Source of the DNA: CAZPAV01 sp964584755
GTDB taxonomy: Bacteria; Actinomycetota; Acidimicrobiia; Spongiisociales; UBA5794
Assembly (NCBI GenBank): GCA_964584755.1
Contig: CAZPAV010000064.1
Coordinates: forward strand, 1 to 11,377
Reading direction: 5' to 3'
Length of the DNA: 11,377 nt
Part shown: in pieces, positions 5,289-11,377 of the stretch
How the letters are laid out: the number at the start of each line of letters is the position of its first letter
Position numbering within the stretch: position 1 is the stretch's first letter
The notes under the pieces: generated by a model
What the model was told of the DNA's origin: nothing
The model's input: the letters and a program-made list of their open reading frames with translations, nothing else
Database searches by the model: none
Position numbers and translations under genes: made by a program

Positions 5289-6745
5289 TCGATCTGACCG
5301 TCCATCCCGACGTGCGCCGTCGCGCCGCGGCTCGCGCCGCCGAGCGTGGCGTGCGGATCCCGACGCTCGCCGAGATGCGGGACCCGTCCCGGGTGCCGGC
5401 CTGGGTACGGGAGCGGCTCGCGGAGGTGGGTCTGTGGGATCTCGACCCACTCAACCTCCACCGCATCACCTGGAAGAACGAGCCCACGGAGCGGGGCGGG
5501 GGATTCGGGGCGGTCAACCGGATGGAGATCCCCCCCGAGCTCAGCGGGATCCCCGCCCGGATCATCGTCCTCGTCGGGAAGTGGTTCCCCACCGGTGCCC
5601 ACAAGGTGGGCGCGGCGTTCGGGTGTCTCGTCCCGCGGCTCGTGACCGGCCGGTTCGACCCGACGACACAGAGGGCGGTGTGGCCGTCGACGGGCAACTA
5701 CTGTCGTGGGGGGGCGTACGACTCGGCGCTCCTCGGCTGCGAGTCGGTGGCGATCCTCCCCGAGGGAATGAGTCGCGAGCGATTCGCCTGGCTCGAGTCC
5801 GTCGCCGGCGAGATCATCAGGACCCCGGGTACCGAGGCGAACGTCAAGGAGATCTTCGACGAGTGTGCCCGGCTGCGCGCCTCGGGCGAGGACGTCGTGA
5901 TCTTCAACCAGTTCGACGAGTTCGGGAACTACCTGTGGCACTACGCGGTGACGGGCCCCGCCATGGAGGAGGTCCTCGTCGAGGAGCTGCGTGAGGGAGA
6001 CGCGTATCGGGGTGTCACCCTCACGACGGGCTCGGCGGGGACGATCGCCTCGGGCGACTATCTGAAACAGCGGTACCCGACGTCGCTGATCGCCGCCGCC
6101 GAGGCGGTCCAGGTCCCGACCATCCTCCAGGCCGGTCACGGCGAGCATCGCATCGAGGGCATCGGCGACAAGCACGTCCCCTGGGTCCACCACGTGCGCA
6201 ACACGGACGTGGCCGTCGGGGTCGACGACGAGGCCGCGGTCACGGTGTTCCGGCTCTTCAACGAGCCGGTGGGACGGGAGCTCCTCGTCGAACGCGGCGT
6301 GCCCGAGGAGGTCGTCGACGCCCTCGGGTCGTTCGGGATCTCGGGGGTGGCGAACCTCCTGGCGACGATCAAGACCGCCAGGTGGTTCGAGATGGGCGGG
6401 CACGACGTGCTGCTGACGGTCGCCACCGACTCCGCGGACATGTACCGGTCCCGGCTGGCGGAGCTCGACGAGGAGCGGGGACCCTTCACCCGCGACGGCG
6501 CCGTCGCGGCCTTCGAGCGGCACCTCCTGGGGACCAGCACCGATCACGTCCAGGAGCTGACCTACCCGGACCGGAAGCGGATCCACAACCTCAAGTACTT
6601 CACCTGGGTGGAGCAACAGGGGAAGACCGTCGCCGAGCTCGACGCGCAGTGGTCCGACCCGACGTACTGGACCCGCATCCAGGCCCTCGCCGAGCCCATC
6701 GACGAGCTCATCGTCGAGTTCAACCGGCTGGCCGGGACCGGGTGA
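5285..6745 (+). CDS. Long cysteine-synthase-like PLP-dependent enzyme
   Basis: 486-residue fold-type-II PLP enzyme. After about 90 residues with no recognised motif comes a core like cysteine synthase/cystathionine beta-synthase: K107 in TGAHKVGAAFG is the likely Schiff-base lysine, STGNYCRGGAY (135-145) the substrate loop, TTGSAGTIASGDYLK (247-261) the phosphate-binding glycine loop, and IEGIGDKHVPW (290-300) matches the Q/E-G-I-G-x-x-x-V-P segment. A C-terminal extension of roughly 100 residues follows, rich in charged and aromatic residues. Cysteine synthases are about 310 residues, so this is a distinct long family, often annotated only as a PLP-dependent protein. The reaction is probably a beta-elimination or beta-replacement on an amino acid; the substrate cannot be told. 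ATG 5285 overlaps the preceding stop (ATGA) and has AGAGGA just upstream. Tight coupling suggests the two PLP proteins act in sequence or form a complex. Confidence 0.83.
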   Translation: MIDLTVHPDVRRRAAARAAERGVRIPTLAEMRDPSRVPAWVRERLAEVGLWDLDPLNLHRITWKNEPTERGGGFGAVNRMEIPPELSGIPARIIVLVGKWFPTGAHKVGAAFGCLVPRLVTGRFDPTTQRAVWPSTGNYCRGGAYDSALLGCESVAILPEGMSRERFAWLESVAGEIIRTPGTEANVKEIFDECARLRASGEDVVIFNQFDEFGNYLWHYAVTGPAMEEVLVEELREGDAYRGVTLTTGSAGTIASGDYLKQRYPTSLIAAAEAVQVPTILQAGHGEHRIEGIGDKHVPWVHHVRNTDVAVGVDDEAAVTVFRLFNEPVGRELLVERGVPEEVVDALGSFGISGVANLLATIKTARWFEMGGHDVLLTVATDSADMYRSRLAELDEERGPFTRDGAVAAFERHLLGTSTDHVQELTYPDRKRIHNLKYFTWVEQQGKTVAELDAQWSDPTYWTRIQALAEPIDELIVEFNRLAGTG

Positions 6746-6763
6746 CCGTCACCGGCCCGGGCC
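6730..6763 (+). terminator. GC-rich hairpin at the end of the PLP enzyme operon
   Basis: A long interrupted inverted repeat spans the stop codon at 6743-6745. GGTGAC (6741-6746) pairs with GTCACC (6748-6753), in practice with a small loop opened at the centre, and outer CC/GG, GG/CC and GGCC/GGCC pairs (out to 6730 and 6763) follow with a bulge and two mismatches. No T-run follows, as is common for high-GC actinobacterial terminators, so function is uncertain. Confidence 0.4.
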
Positions 6764-6796
6764 ATCGGACCCCTGGGAACCGGGGTGGGGGGGACG

Positions 6797-6802
6797 TATG
6801 CT
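6797..6802 (+). promoter_or_regulatory. Candidate -10 element (TATGCT) before the small membrane protein
   Basis: TATGCT fits TAnnnT with five of six consensus bases. It predicts a transcript start near 6809 and a leader of about 25 bases carrying AGGAAGG (6820-6826), seven bases before ATG 6834. The same T-A-x-G-C-T spelling appears before the PLP pair, as TACGCT. It lies just after the hairpin at 6730-6763, fitting a new transcription unit. Confidence 0.45.
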
Positions 6803-6833
6803 GGAGGCGAACCCGCCAGAGGAAGGTTCCGAG

Positions 6834-7274
6834 ATGCGTGTGGGATCGTGGGTTTGGGGCGGAGCCCTCGCGCTCCTGGTGGTCGTGGCGGTGGTGGCGG
6901 CGCTCATCGGCCGGCCGGAGCCGCTTCCGGGGACCAGCCCCGAAGGGGTGGTCCAGCGTTACCTCCAGGCGGTGTTCGATCGGGACGTCGACACCGCCGT
7001 GGCCACGCTCACCCCGGAGCTCGCCTCGTGCCGGGTCCCCCTCGCCGCCGAGCTCGAGTACCCACGGGAGGGGGAGACGGCCCGTCTGCTCTCCTCCACC
7101 GTCACCGGTGACACCGCCCGGGTGACGGTCGAGATCTCCCGGAGCGGCGGCGCGCCCCTCGAACCGGCGGGGAGGAACCTCCGGGTCGAGTTCGCGCTCC
7201 GGCGCGACGGCGAGCGGTGGCGCATCTCCGCGGGACCTTGGCCGGTCCCCTTCTGCGGGACGGAGCGGCCATGA
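6834..7274 (+). CDS. Small membrane-anchored extracytoplasmic protein, unknown function
   Basis: 146 residues. One hydrophobic segment (about 8-26, GGALALLVVVAVVAALIG) after a short N-terminus suggests a signal anchor with the rest outside the cell; there is no lipobox cysteine. The soluble part starts with a proline-rich linker (PEPLPGTSPEG) and then VVQRYLQAVFDRDVDTAV, a helix typical of NTF2-like/DUF4878-type extracytoplasmic domains, followed by alternating strands. Two cysteines (in ASCRVPL at about 66 and PFCGT near the C-terminus) could form a disulfide outside the membrane. ATG 6834 is chosen over ATG 6798 because AGGAAGG lies seven bases upstream and because 6798 is inside the predicted -10. 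The stop overlaps the start of the next gene (ATGA), so the two membrane proteins are probably made together. I do not recognise a specific family. Confidence 0.75.
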   Translation: MRVGSWVWGGALALLVVVAVVAALIGRPEPLPGTSPEGVVQRYLQAVFDRDVDTAVATLTPELASCRVPLAAELEYPREGETARLLSSTVTGDTARVTVEISRSGGAPLEPAGRNLRVEFALRRDGERWRISAGPWPVPFCGTERP

Positions 7275-8980
7275 TCCTCCTCTACGGCCTCGGGATCGTC
7301 CTGTCCCTCCTTCCCCTCGCCGCCGTCGCCGCGATCGTCTTCGTCGTCGTGCGCGGCACGACCCGTGACGCCGGCGGGGTCGACCTCGCCCGGATGGCCC
7401 GTCGCTTCTTCGTCTACGGGCTCCTCTTCCTCTCCCTCGTACTCGCCGCCGAGGGGCTCCGCCAGGTCCTCGGGCTCGTCGTTCCCGGAGGACCACCGAG
7501 GATCGCCGGGGACGAGACGGCCGTGGCCGGGGCGGTCAGTCTCCTCGTCGTCGGGGGGGCCGCATGGGCCGCGCTGCGTTTCTGGGTGGGACGCAGCATG
7601 ACGCGCGAGCCGGAGGAGCGGGCGTCGCTCGCCTGGATCCTGTACCTCGACGTGGTTCTCGCCGTGGCAGTCGTCGTCGTGCTCGTCACGGGGAGCGCCG
7701 TCCTTCGCGCCCTGTTCGGGGTGATCCCGTTCGCGCCGAACGTCCTCGCCGGCCTCGTGGTCTGGGCCGGGATCTGGGCGTATCACGCTCGTGCGGCGAC
7801 GGACGAGCACACCCGGCCGGAGCGTGCCAATCCCTTCTCCGACCTGTTCGGGAGCGCGGCGGGGCTGGTGGCGGCGGCGTTGGGTGTCGCCGGGATCCTC
7901 GCCGCGGGGTTCGACGCCGCCTACGGCTTCCTGACGGGGGCCCGCCTCGTGGCCGGGGGCGGCACCGACCCGCTGCTCTCCGGGGTGGCGATCGCGGCGG
8001 TGGGGGGAGTGGTGTGGGGATTCCACTGGCTCGTCCGAGGAACCGTCCGGGCTCGCCGCACCCTCTCCTGGCTCGCCTACGTCCTCCTGCTGCCGCTCCT
8101 CGGGGGCGCGATCGCGGTGCTCGTCTCCTCGGCGGGCGCCCTCTACGTGGTCCTCGTGTGGTTCCTCGGCCGTCCCGAGACGGCGCAGGCCGCGGTCCAC
8201 TTCTCCGACCTTGCCACCCTCCTGGCCGCCGCGGTGGTGGGTGGGGCCGTCTGGGGGTACCACCACGACGTCCTGGGGCGCGCCCGTCCGGCGCGGCGCA
8301 GCGAGCCGGAGCGGGTCGCCCAGTACCTGCTCGCGGCCCTGGGTCTCGTCGCCATGACCGCGGCCGTCGTGATGCTCCTCACCGTCGTCTTCGATGCGGT
8401 CGGTGGCGTCCCCCTGGCGAGAACCGGGGGAATCAACGCGGTGTTGGGAGCGGTGACGGCCCTCGTCGTCGGTGGACCCGTCTGGGGGTGGCACTGGGAT
8501 CGCATCCGGCGCCACGAGGCCGACCCCGCCGAGCTCCGTTCGCCGTCCCGCCGGGTGTATCTCATGGCGATCTTCGGGATCGCCGGACTCGTCGTGCTCC
8601 TCGGGCTCATCGTCGTGCTTCGGGGACTCCTGGGGCTCCTGCTCGGCGGCGGGGCCGGGTCGTTCTCCGCTCCCCTGGCGATGGTGATCGCCGCCCTCGC
8701 CTTGGCCGGATTCCACGGACAGGTGTGGCGGACCGACCGCCGGCGACTCGCCACCGCGACACCACGTCCTCCGCGGCGAAGCGTGGTCCTGGCGGTCGCC
8801 GACGCCGAACGGCTCGCCACGGCGCTTCGCGCCGCCACCGACCTCCACGTGCGGCCTCTCCCCGCCGCCGGTCCGGCGGTGGCGCTCGAGGAGGTCGTGG
8901 CCGCCCTCGAGGCGACCGAGGAGCCGCACGTGCTCCTCGTGCGCACCGCCGCCGGCCTGGAGACGGTCCCGCTGCGCTGA
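7271..8980 (+). CDS. Polytopic membrane protein with DUF5671-type repeats
   Basis: 569 residues with about a dozen predicted membrane helices up to residue 485 and a soluble C-terminal tail of about 80 residues. The membrane part is repetitive: a glycine-rich helix ending in an aromatic-histidine motif recurs about every 80 residues, as VVWAGIWAYH (163-172), GGVVWGFHW (245-253), GGAVWGYHH (324-332), GGPVWGWHW (401-409) and LALAGFHG (476-483); GGAAWAALRFW (95-105) is a degenerate first copy. Each is followed by a basic, arginine-rich loop, presumably cytoplasmic. This pattern fits DUF5671 membrane proteins, whose function is unknown. ATG 7271 has GGAG five bases upstream and overlaps the previous stop (ATGA). 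The C-terminal domain (about 503-569) alternates strand and helix, with no motif I recognise. Histidines recurring at a fixed membrane depth could bind a metal, haem or quinone, but that is speculation. Confidence 0.82.
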   Translation: MILLYGLGIVLSLLPLAAVAAIVFVVVRGTTRDAGGVDLARMARRFFVYGLLFLSLVLAAEGLRQVLGLVVPGGPPRIAGDETAVAGAVSLLVVGGAAWAALRFWVGRSMTREPEERASLAWILYLDVVLAVAVVVVLVTGSAVLRALFGVIPFAPNVLAGLVVWAGIWAYHARAATDEHTRPERANPFSDLFGSAAGLVAAALGVAGILAAGFDAAYGFLTGARLVAGGGTDPLLSGVAIAAVGGVVWGFHWLVRGTVRARRTLSWLAYVLLLPLLGGAIAVLVSSAGALYVVLVWFLGRPETAQAAVHFSDLATLLAAAVVGGAVWGYHHDVLGRARPARRSEPERVAQYLLAALGLVAMTAAVVMLLTVVFDAVGGVPLARTGGINAVLGAVTALVVGGPVWGWHWDRIRRHEADPAELRSPSRRVYLMAIFGIAGLVVLLGLIVVLRGLLGLLLGGGAGSFSAPLAMVIAALALAGFHGQVWRTDRRRLATATPRPPRRSVVLAVADAERLATALRAATDLHVRPLPAAGPAVALEEVVAALEATEEPHVLLVRTAAGLETVPLR

Positions 8981-9006
8981 GGCCGCCGCGTCGGGGGGCC
9001 GGGGAG

Positions 9007-9012
9007 TAGCCT
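9007..9012 (+). promoter_or_regulatory. Candidate -10 element (TAGCCT) before the MBL-fold hydrolase
   Basis: TAGCCT fits TAnnnT in the 66-base gap after the membrane protein. It predicts a transcript start near 9019 and a leader of about 28 bases with GAGGAGG (9035-9041) five bases before ATG 9047. No clear -35. Confidence 0.38.
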
Positions 9013-9046
9013 CGGTCGGGACGGCACCGATCCCGAGGAGGACCCC

Positions 9047-9886
9047 ATGCCGCGCTTCGCCGGACCCGACTCGATCACCGTGGGCGACGCCCGGATCACG
9101 TTCCTCGCCGATGGCGGCGGTGTCACCGACCCCCACGCCGCCTGGCCCGACTCCACCCCGGAGGCGTGGGAGCACCACCGCCGGCACCTCGACGAGAACG
9201 GGCGGTTCGTCACCTCCGTCGGAGGGTTCCTCGTTCGGCTCGGGGATCGGAGGGTGGTGATCGACACCGGCATCGGACCCGGCCGGATCGACTTCCCGGG
9301 CGTCGGCTACTTCGAGGGCGGCCGGTACCTCGAATCGCTGGCGACGACGGGCGTGGATCCCGCGGACGTGACCGACGTCGTGTACACCCACCTCCACCTC
9401 GATCACTGTGGCTGGACGACGGTCGCGGGCGACCTCACCTTCCCGAACGCCCGCCACCACGTCACCGCCGGCGAGTGGGACCACTGGCACGGCGGCGACG
9501 ACCCGGCCGGGCCCGATCCCGAGCGTGTGCAGCGGCCGCTGGAGGACCGACTCCACCACATGGAGGACGGGGACACGATCGCCCCGGGCATCGACGTCGT
9601 GTTCACGCCGGGACACACCCCGGGGCACTGCTCGCTGGTGGTCTCCTCGGGGCGGGCGCGGGCCCTCATCCTCGGCGACGTGCTGCACTGCGCGGTGCAG
9701 ATGTCGGAGCCCGAGTGGAACATCGCCTTCGACATGGACCCGGCGCTGGCTCGGGAGACCCGACGGCGCATGCTCGACGAGCTGGCGAAGCCGGCGACGG
9801 TGGGGGCGGCGTGCCACCTCCCCTCCGGGCTCACCTTCGGCCGGGTCGTCCGGGGCGAGGGCCACCTCTACTGGGGTGTCGATTGA
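9047..9886 (+). CDS. Metallo-beta-lactamase-fold hydrolase
   Basis: 279-residue, probably dinuclear zinc hydrolase in the cytoplasm (no signal peptide). All metal ligands of the fold are present: H115-L-H117-L-D119-H120 (THLHLDHCGW), H190 in FTPGHTPGH, D211 in ILGDVLH and H257 in AACHLP. The early VIDTGIGPG (71-79) is the usual strand before the metal site. The arrangement resembles the lactonase/organophosphate-hydrolase group (AiiA, methyl parathion hydrolase), but the substrate could be any lactone, ester or cyclic amide. Start ATG 9047 has GAGGAGG five bases upstream. The stop at 9884-9886 overlaps the TTG start of the amidase, so the two hydrolases are co-translated and may act on the same compound in sequence (inference). 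Confidence 0.88.
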   Translation: MPRFAGPDSITVGDARITFLADGGGVTDPHAAWPDSTPEAWEHHRRHLDENGRFVTSVGGFLVRLGDRRVVIDTGIGPGRIDFPGVGYFEGGRYLESLATTGVDPADVTDVVYTHLHLDHCGWTTVAGDLTFPNARHHVTAGEWDHWHGGDDPAGPDPERVQRPLEDRLHHMEDGDTIAPGIDVVFTPGHTPGHCSLVVSSGRARALILGDVLHCAVQMSEPEWNIAFDMDPALARETRRRMLDELAKPATVGAACHLPSGLTFGRVVRGEGHLYWGVD

Positions 9887-11361
9887 GCGAGGTGGAGTCG
9901 GCGACGGCACTGGCGGCGGCGATCCGCCGGGGGGAGCGTTCCGCCCGAGAGGTGCTCGAGACCCATCTCGAACGGGTGGCCCGGTTGGACGGACCCATCG
10001 GCGCCGTCGTCACCCTGGCCGCGGAGCGTGCCCGCGCCGAGGCCGCCGCGGCGGACGAGCGCCTCGCCGCGGGGGCGGAGGTGGGGCCCCTGCACGGGGT
10101 GCCGATGACGGTCAAGGACTCCTTCTCCACCGCCGGGATCCGGACGACCGCCGGCTCTCCGGAGCTGGCCGACCACGTGCCCGCCGCGGACGCGGTGGCG
10201 GTGGCGCGTCTGCGGGAGGCCGGGGCGATCGTCTTCGGCAAGACGAACCTGCCGATCCACGCCGGCGACTTCCAGACCTTCAACGCGTTGTTCGGCACGA
10301 CCGTCAATCCCCACGATCCCGACCGGACGCCGGGCGGATCCTCCGGCGGGGCCGCGGCCGCACTCGCCTGCGGGATGACGCCGCTCGAGCTGGGGAGCGA
10401 CATCGGGGGATCCATCCGGATCCCCGCCTCGTGGACCGGTGTGTTCGGGCACAAGCCGAGCTACGGCCTCGTTCCCCTGCGCGGCCACGTCCCCGGTCCG
10501 CCGGGCACCCGGGCCGAACCCGATCTGGCGGTCGCCGGACCCATGGCCCGGACGGCGCGGGACCTCCGCGTCGCCCTCGACGTCCTCGCCGGTCCGAGCC
10601 GGCGGGACGCGGTCGCCTGGCGTCTCGACCTCCCACCGCCGCGAGGGCGAGGGTTCGGGGAGCTACGGGTGGCGGTCTGGCTCGAGGACCTCGACGGGCC
10701 CGTGGCCCCGGAGATCCGCGGTGTGGTGCGAGCCCTGGCCGACCGGATCGCCGATGCCGGGGCGAAGGTCGAGGAGGACCGGCCGGTGGGACGACTCGGG
10801 GGGATGCTCGACGTCTACCGGACCCTGCTGACGCCCATCACCGTGTCGGGCCTCTCCCGTCGCCGGTTCGCCGAGCTCGTCGCCCTGGCCGAGGAGCCGC
10901 CGGACACCTGGACGGGACGAACGGCCCGCCACGGCACGGTCCGGCATCGGGAGTGGTTGATGGCGGACGAGCGGCGGGCCCGGTTCCGGGAGACCTTCGC
11001 CGAGTTCTTCGACCGGTGGGACATCCTCCTCTGTCCCGCGGCGCCGGTCCCGGCCATTCCCCACGACCAGGGACCCTGGGACGAGCGTCGCGTCGTCGTG
11101 GGGGCGGAGGAGCACCCCTACGACGTGCTCCTGGCCTGGTCGGCGCCGGCGACGGTGGCCGCGGCCCCGGCCACGGTCGTCCCGGCCGGTCGGGCGGCCG
11201 GGGGATTGCCGGTCGGCGTGCAGATCGTGGGTCCCCGGCTCGAGGACCGGACGCCGTTGGAGGTGGCCCGTCTCCTCGAGGAGGAGCTGGGACTCGGGGC
11301 GCTTCCGGTCCCGGACACGACCTCGGTAGATTCACCCTCTCCGAACGAGGAAGGGTCATGA
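9883..11361 (+). CDS. Amidase (amidase signature family)
   Basis: 492-residue Ser-cisSer-Lys amidase, which hydrolyses a carboxamide or amide-like bond to acid and amine or ammonia. The triad is K78 (VPMTVKDSF), S153 in GGSSGG (151-156) and nucleophile S177 in SDIGGSIRIP (172-181); the 24-residue gap between the two serines is the family norm. GKTNLPIH (119-126) and FGHKPSYGLVP (188-198) are further landmarks. TTG 9883 overlaps the preceding stop (TTGA) and gives a normal family N-terminus; GTG 9892 is an alternative. It is unlikely to be GatA of the tRNA amidotransferase, because gatB/gatC are absent and it is paired with an MBL-fold hydrolase. Substrate unknown. The last codons contain the ribosome binding site for the next gene. 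Confidence 0.9.
   Translation: MSEVESATALAAAIRRGERSAREVLETHLERVARLDGPIGAVVTLAAERARAEAAAADERLAAGAEVGPLHGVPMTVKDSFSTAGIRTTAGSPELADHVPAADAVAVARLREAGAIVFGKTNLPIHAGDFQTFNALFGTTVNPHDPDRTPGGSSGGAAAALACGMTPLELGSDIGGSIRIPASWTGVFGHKPSYGLVPLRGHVPGPPGTRAEPDLAVAGPMARTARDLRVALDVLAGPSRRDAVAWRLDLPPPRGRGFGELRVAVWLEDLDGPVAPEIRGVVRALADRIADAGAKVEEDRPVGRLGGMLDVYRTLLTPITVSGLSRRRFAELVALAEEPPDTWTGRTARHGTVRHREWLMADERRARFRETFAEFFDRWDILLCPAAPVPAIPHDQGPWDERRVVVGAEEHPYDVLLAWSAPATVAAAPATVVPAGRAAGGLPVGVQIVGPRLEDRTPLEVARLLEEELGLGALPVPDTTSVDSPSPNEEGS
11327..11332 (+). promoter_or_regulatory. Candidate internal -10 element (TAGATT) before the next gene
   Basis: TAGATT fits TAnnnT and lies inside the last codons of the amidase, in the least GC-rich stretch nearby. 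It predicts a transcript start near 11339 and a short leader with AGGAAGG before ATG 11358. No -35 is visible, so this is weak. Confidence 0.3.
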
Positions 11362-11377
11362 ACCACACCGTCATCCC
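11358..11377 (+). CDS. Start of a downstream gene (runs off the window)
   Basis: ATG at 11358 overlaps the amidase stop as ATGA and follows GAGGAAGG by a few bases, the same ribosome binding site layout as several genes here. Only MNHTVI can be read before the edge, so no function can be given. Confidence 0.5.

Noticed and set aside
4850..6616. A 588-residue open frame on the minus strand opposite the PLP enzymes
   Set aside because: Antisense shadow of 5285-6745; no recognisable family, and the plus strand has complete PLP motifs.
6798..6833. Alternative start ATG 6798 for the small membrane protein
   Set aside because: It lies within the predicted -10 and lacks a Shine-Dalgarno; ATG 6834 has AGGAAGG seven bases upstream and places the anchor at the N-terminus.
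6834..7274. Lipoprotein
   Set aside because: No cysteine follows the hydrophobic segment, so there is no lipobox.
6959..9910. A 983-residue open frame on the minus strand opposite the membrane protein and MBL genes
   Set aside because: Composition is rich in R, G, P, E and D with no domain logic; it mirrors GC-rich third positions of the plus-strand genes, which carry full motifs.
9883..11361. GatA subunit of the glutamyl-tRNA amidotransferase
   Set aside because: Only the shared amidase signature supports it; gatC/gatB are absent and the coupled gene is an MBL-fold hydrolase.

Overview
The window is very GC-rich DNA (about 70% by eye, with G or C at most third codon positions), densely coding, with frequent GTG/TTG starts, 4-bp ATGA overlaps and TAnnnT-type -10 elements. 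This suggests a high-GC actinomycete; a less-studied class such as Acidimicrobiia or Thermoleophilia is possible, but nothing here fixes the taxon. I see no rRNA, tRNA, CRISPR, insertion sequence or phage gene.

Layout. A short divergent promoter region (2862-2935) splits the first part in two. Leftward, five genes run to the left edge and each overlaps the next by a few bases: a nitrilase-superfamily N-carbamoyl-amino-acid hydrolase (2861-2019), a thiamine/hydroxymethylpyrimidine-binding-type small protein (2022-1783), a short HTH_22 (YheO/DauR-type) regulator (1786-1418), a guanine-deaminase-like enzyme (1421-834), and the FAD subunit of a xanthine-dehydrogenase-type molybdenum hydroxylase (841 to the edge, C-terminus cut off). 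Rightward, an N-carbamoyl-D-amino-acid hydrolase (2936-3874) is followed by two overlapping fold-type-II PLP enzymes (4014-5288, threonine-synthase-like with a zinc ribbon; 5285-6745, a long cysteine-synthase-like protein) and a GC-rich hairpin.

The second part (6797 to the end) looks like separate transcription units: a small membrane-anchored protein overlapping a polytopic DUF5671-type protein with a repeated W-G-x-H motif (6834-8980), then a metallo-beta-lactamase-fold hydrolase overlapping an amidase (9047-11361), and the first codons of a further gene (11358 to the edge).

How the genes may work together (inference): deamination and hydroxylation of a purine or related N-heterocycle, removal of carbamoyl groups from ring-opened N-carbamoyl amino acids by two different C-N hydrolases, then PLP-dependent lyase chemistry on the released amino acid. 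This resembles in logic, but not in enzyme families, the bacterial purine route that ends in 2,3-diaminopropionate. No canonical ring-opening amidohydrolase (hydantoinase or dihydropyrimidinase) is in the window, so the pathway is incomplete here and the substrate is unproven. The compact divergent promoter with a 17-bp imperfect palindrome is the obvious control point.
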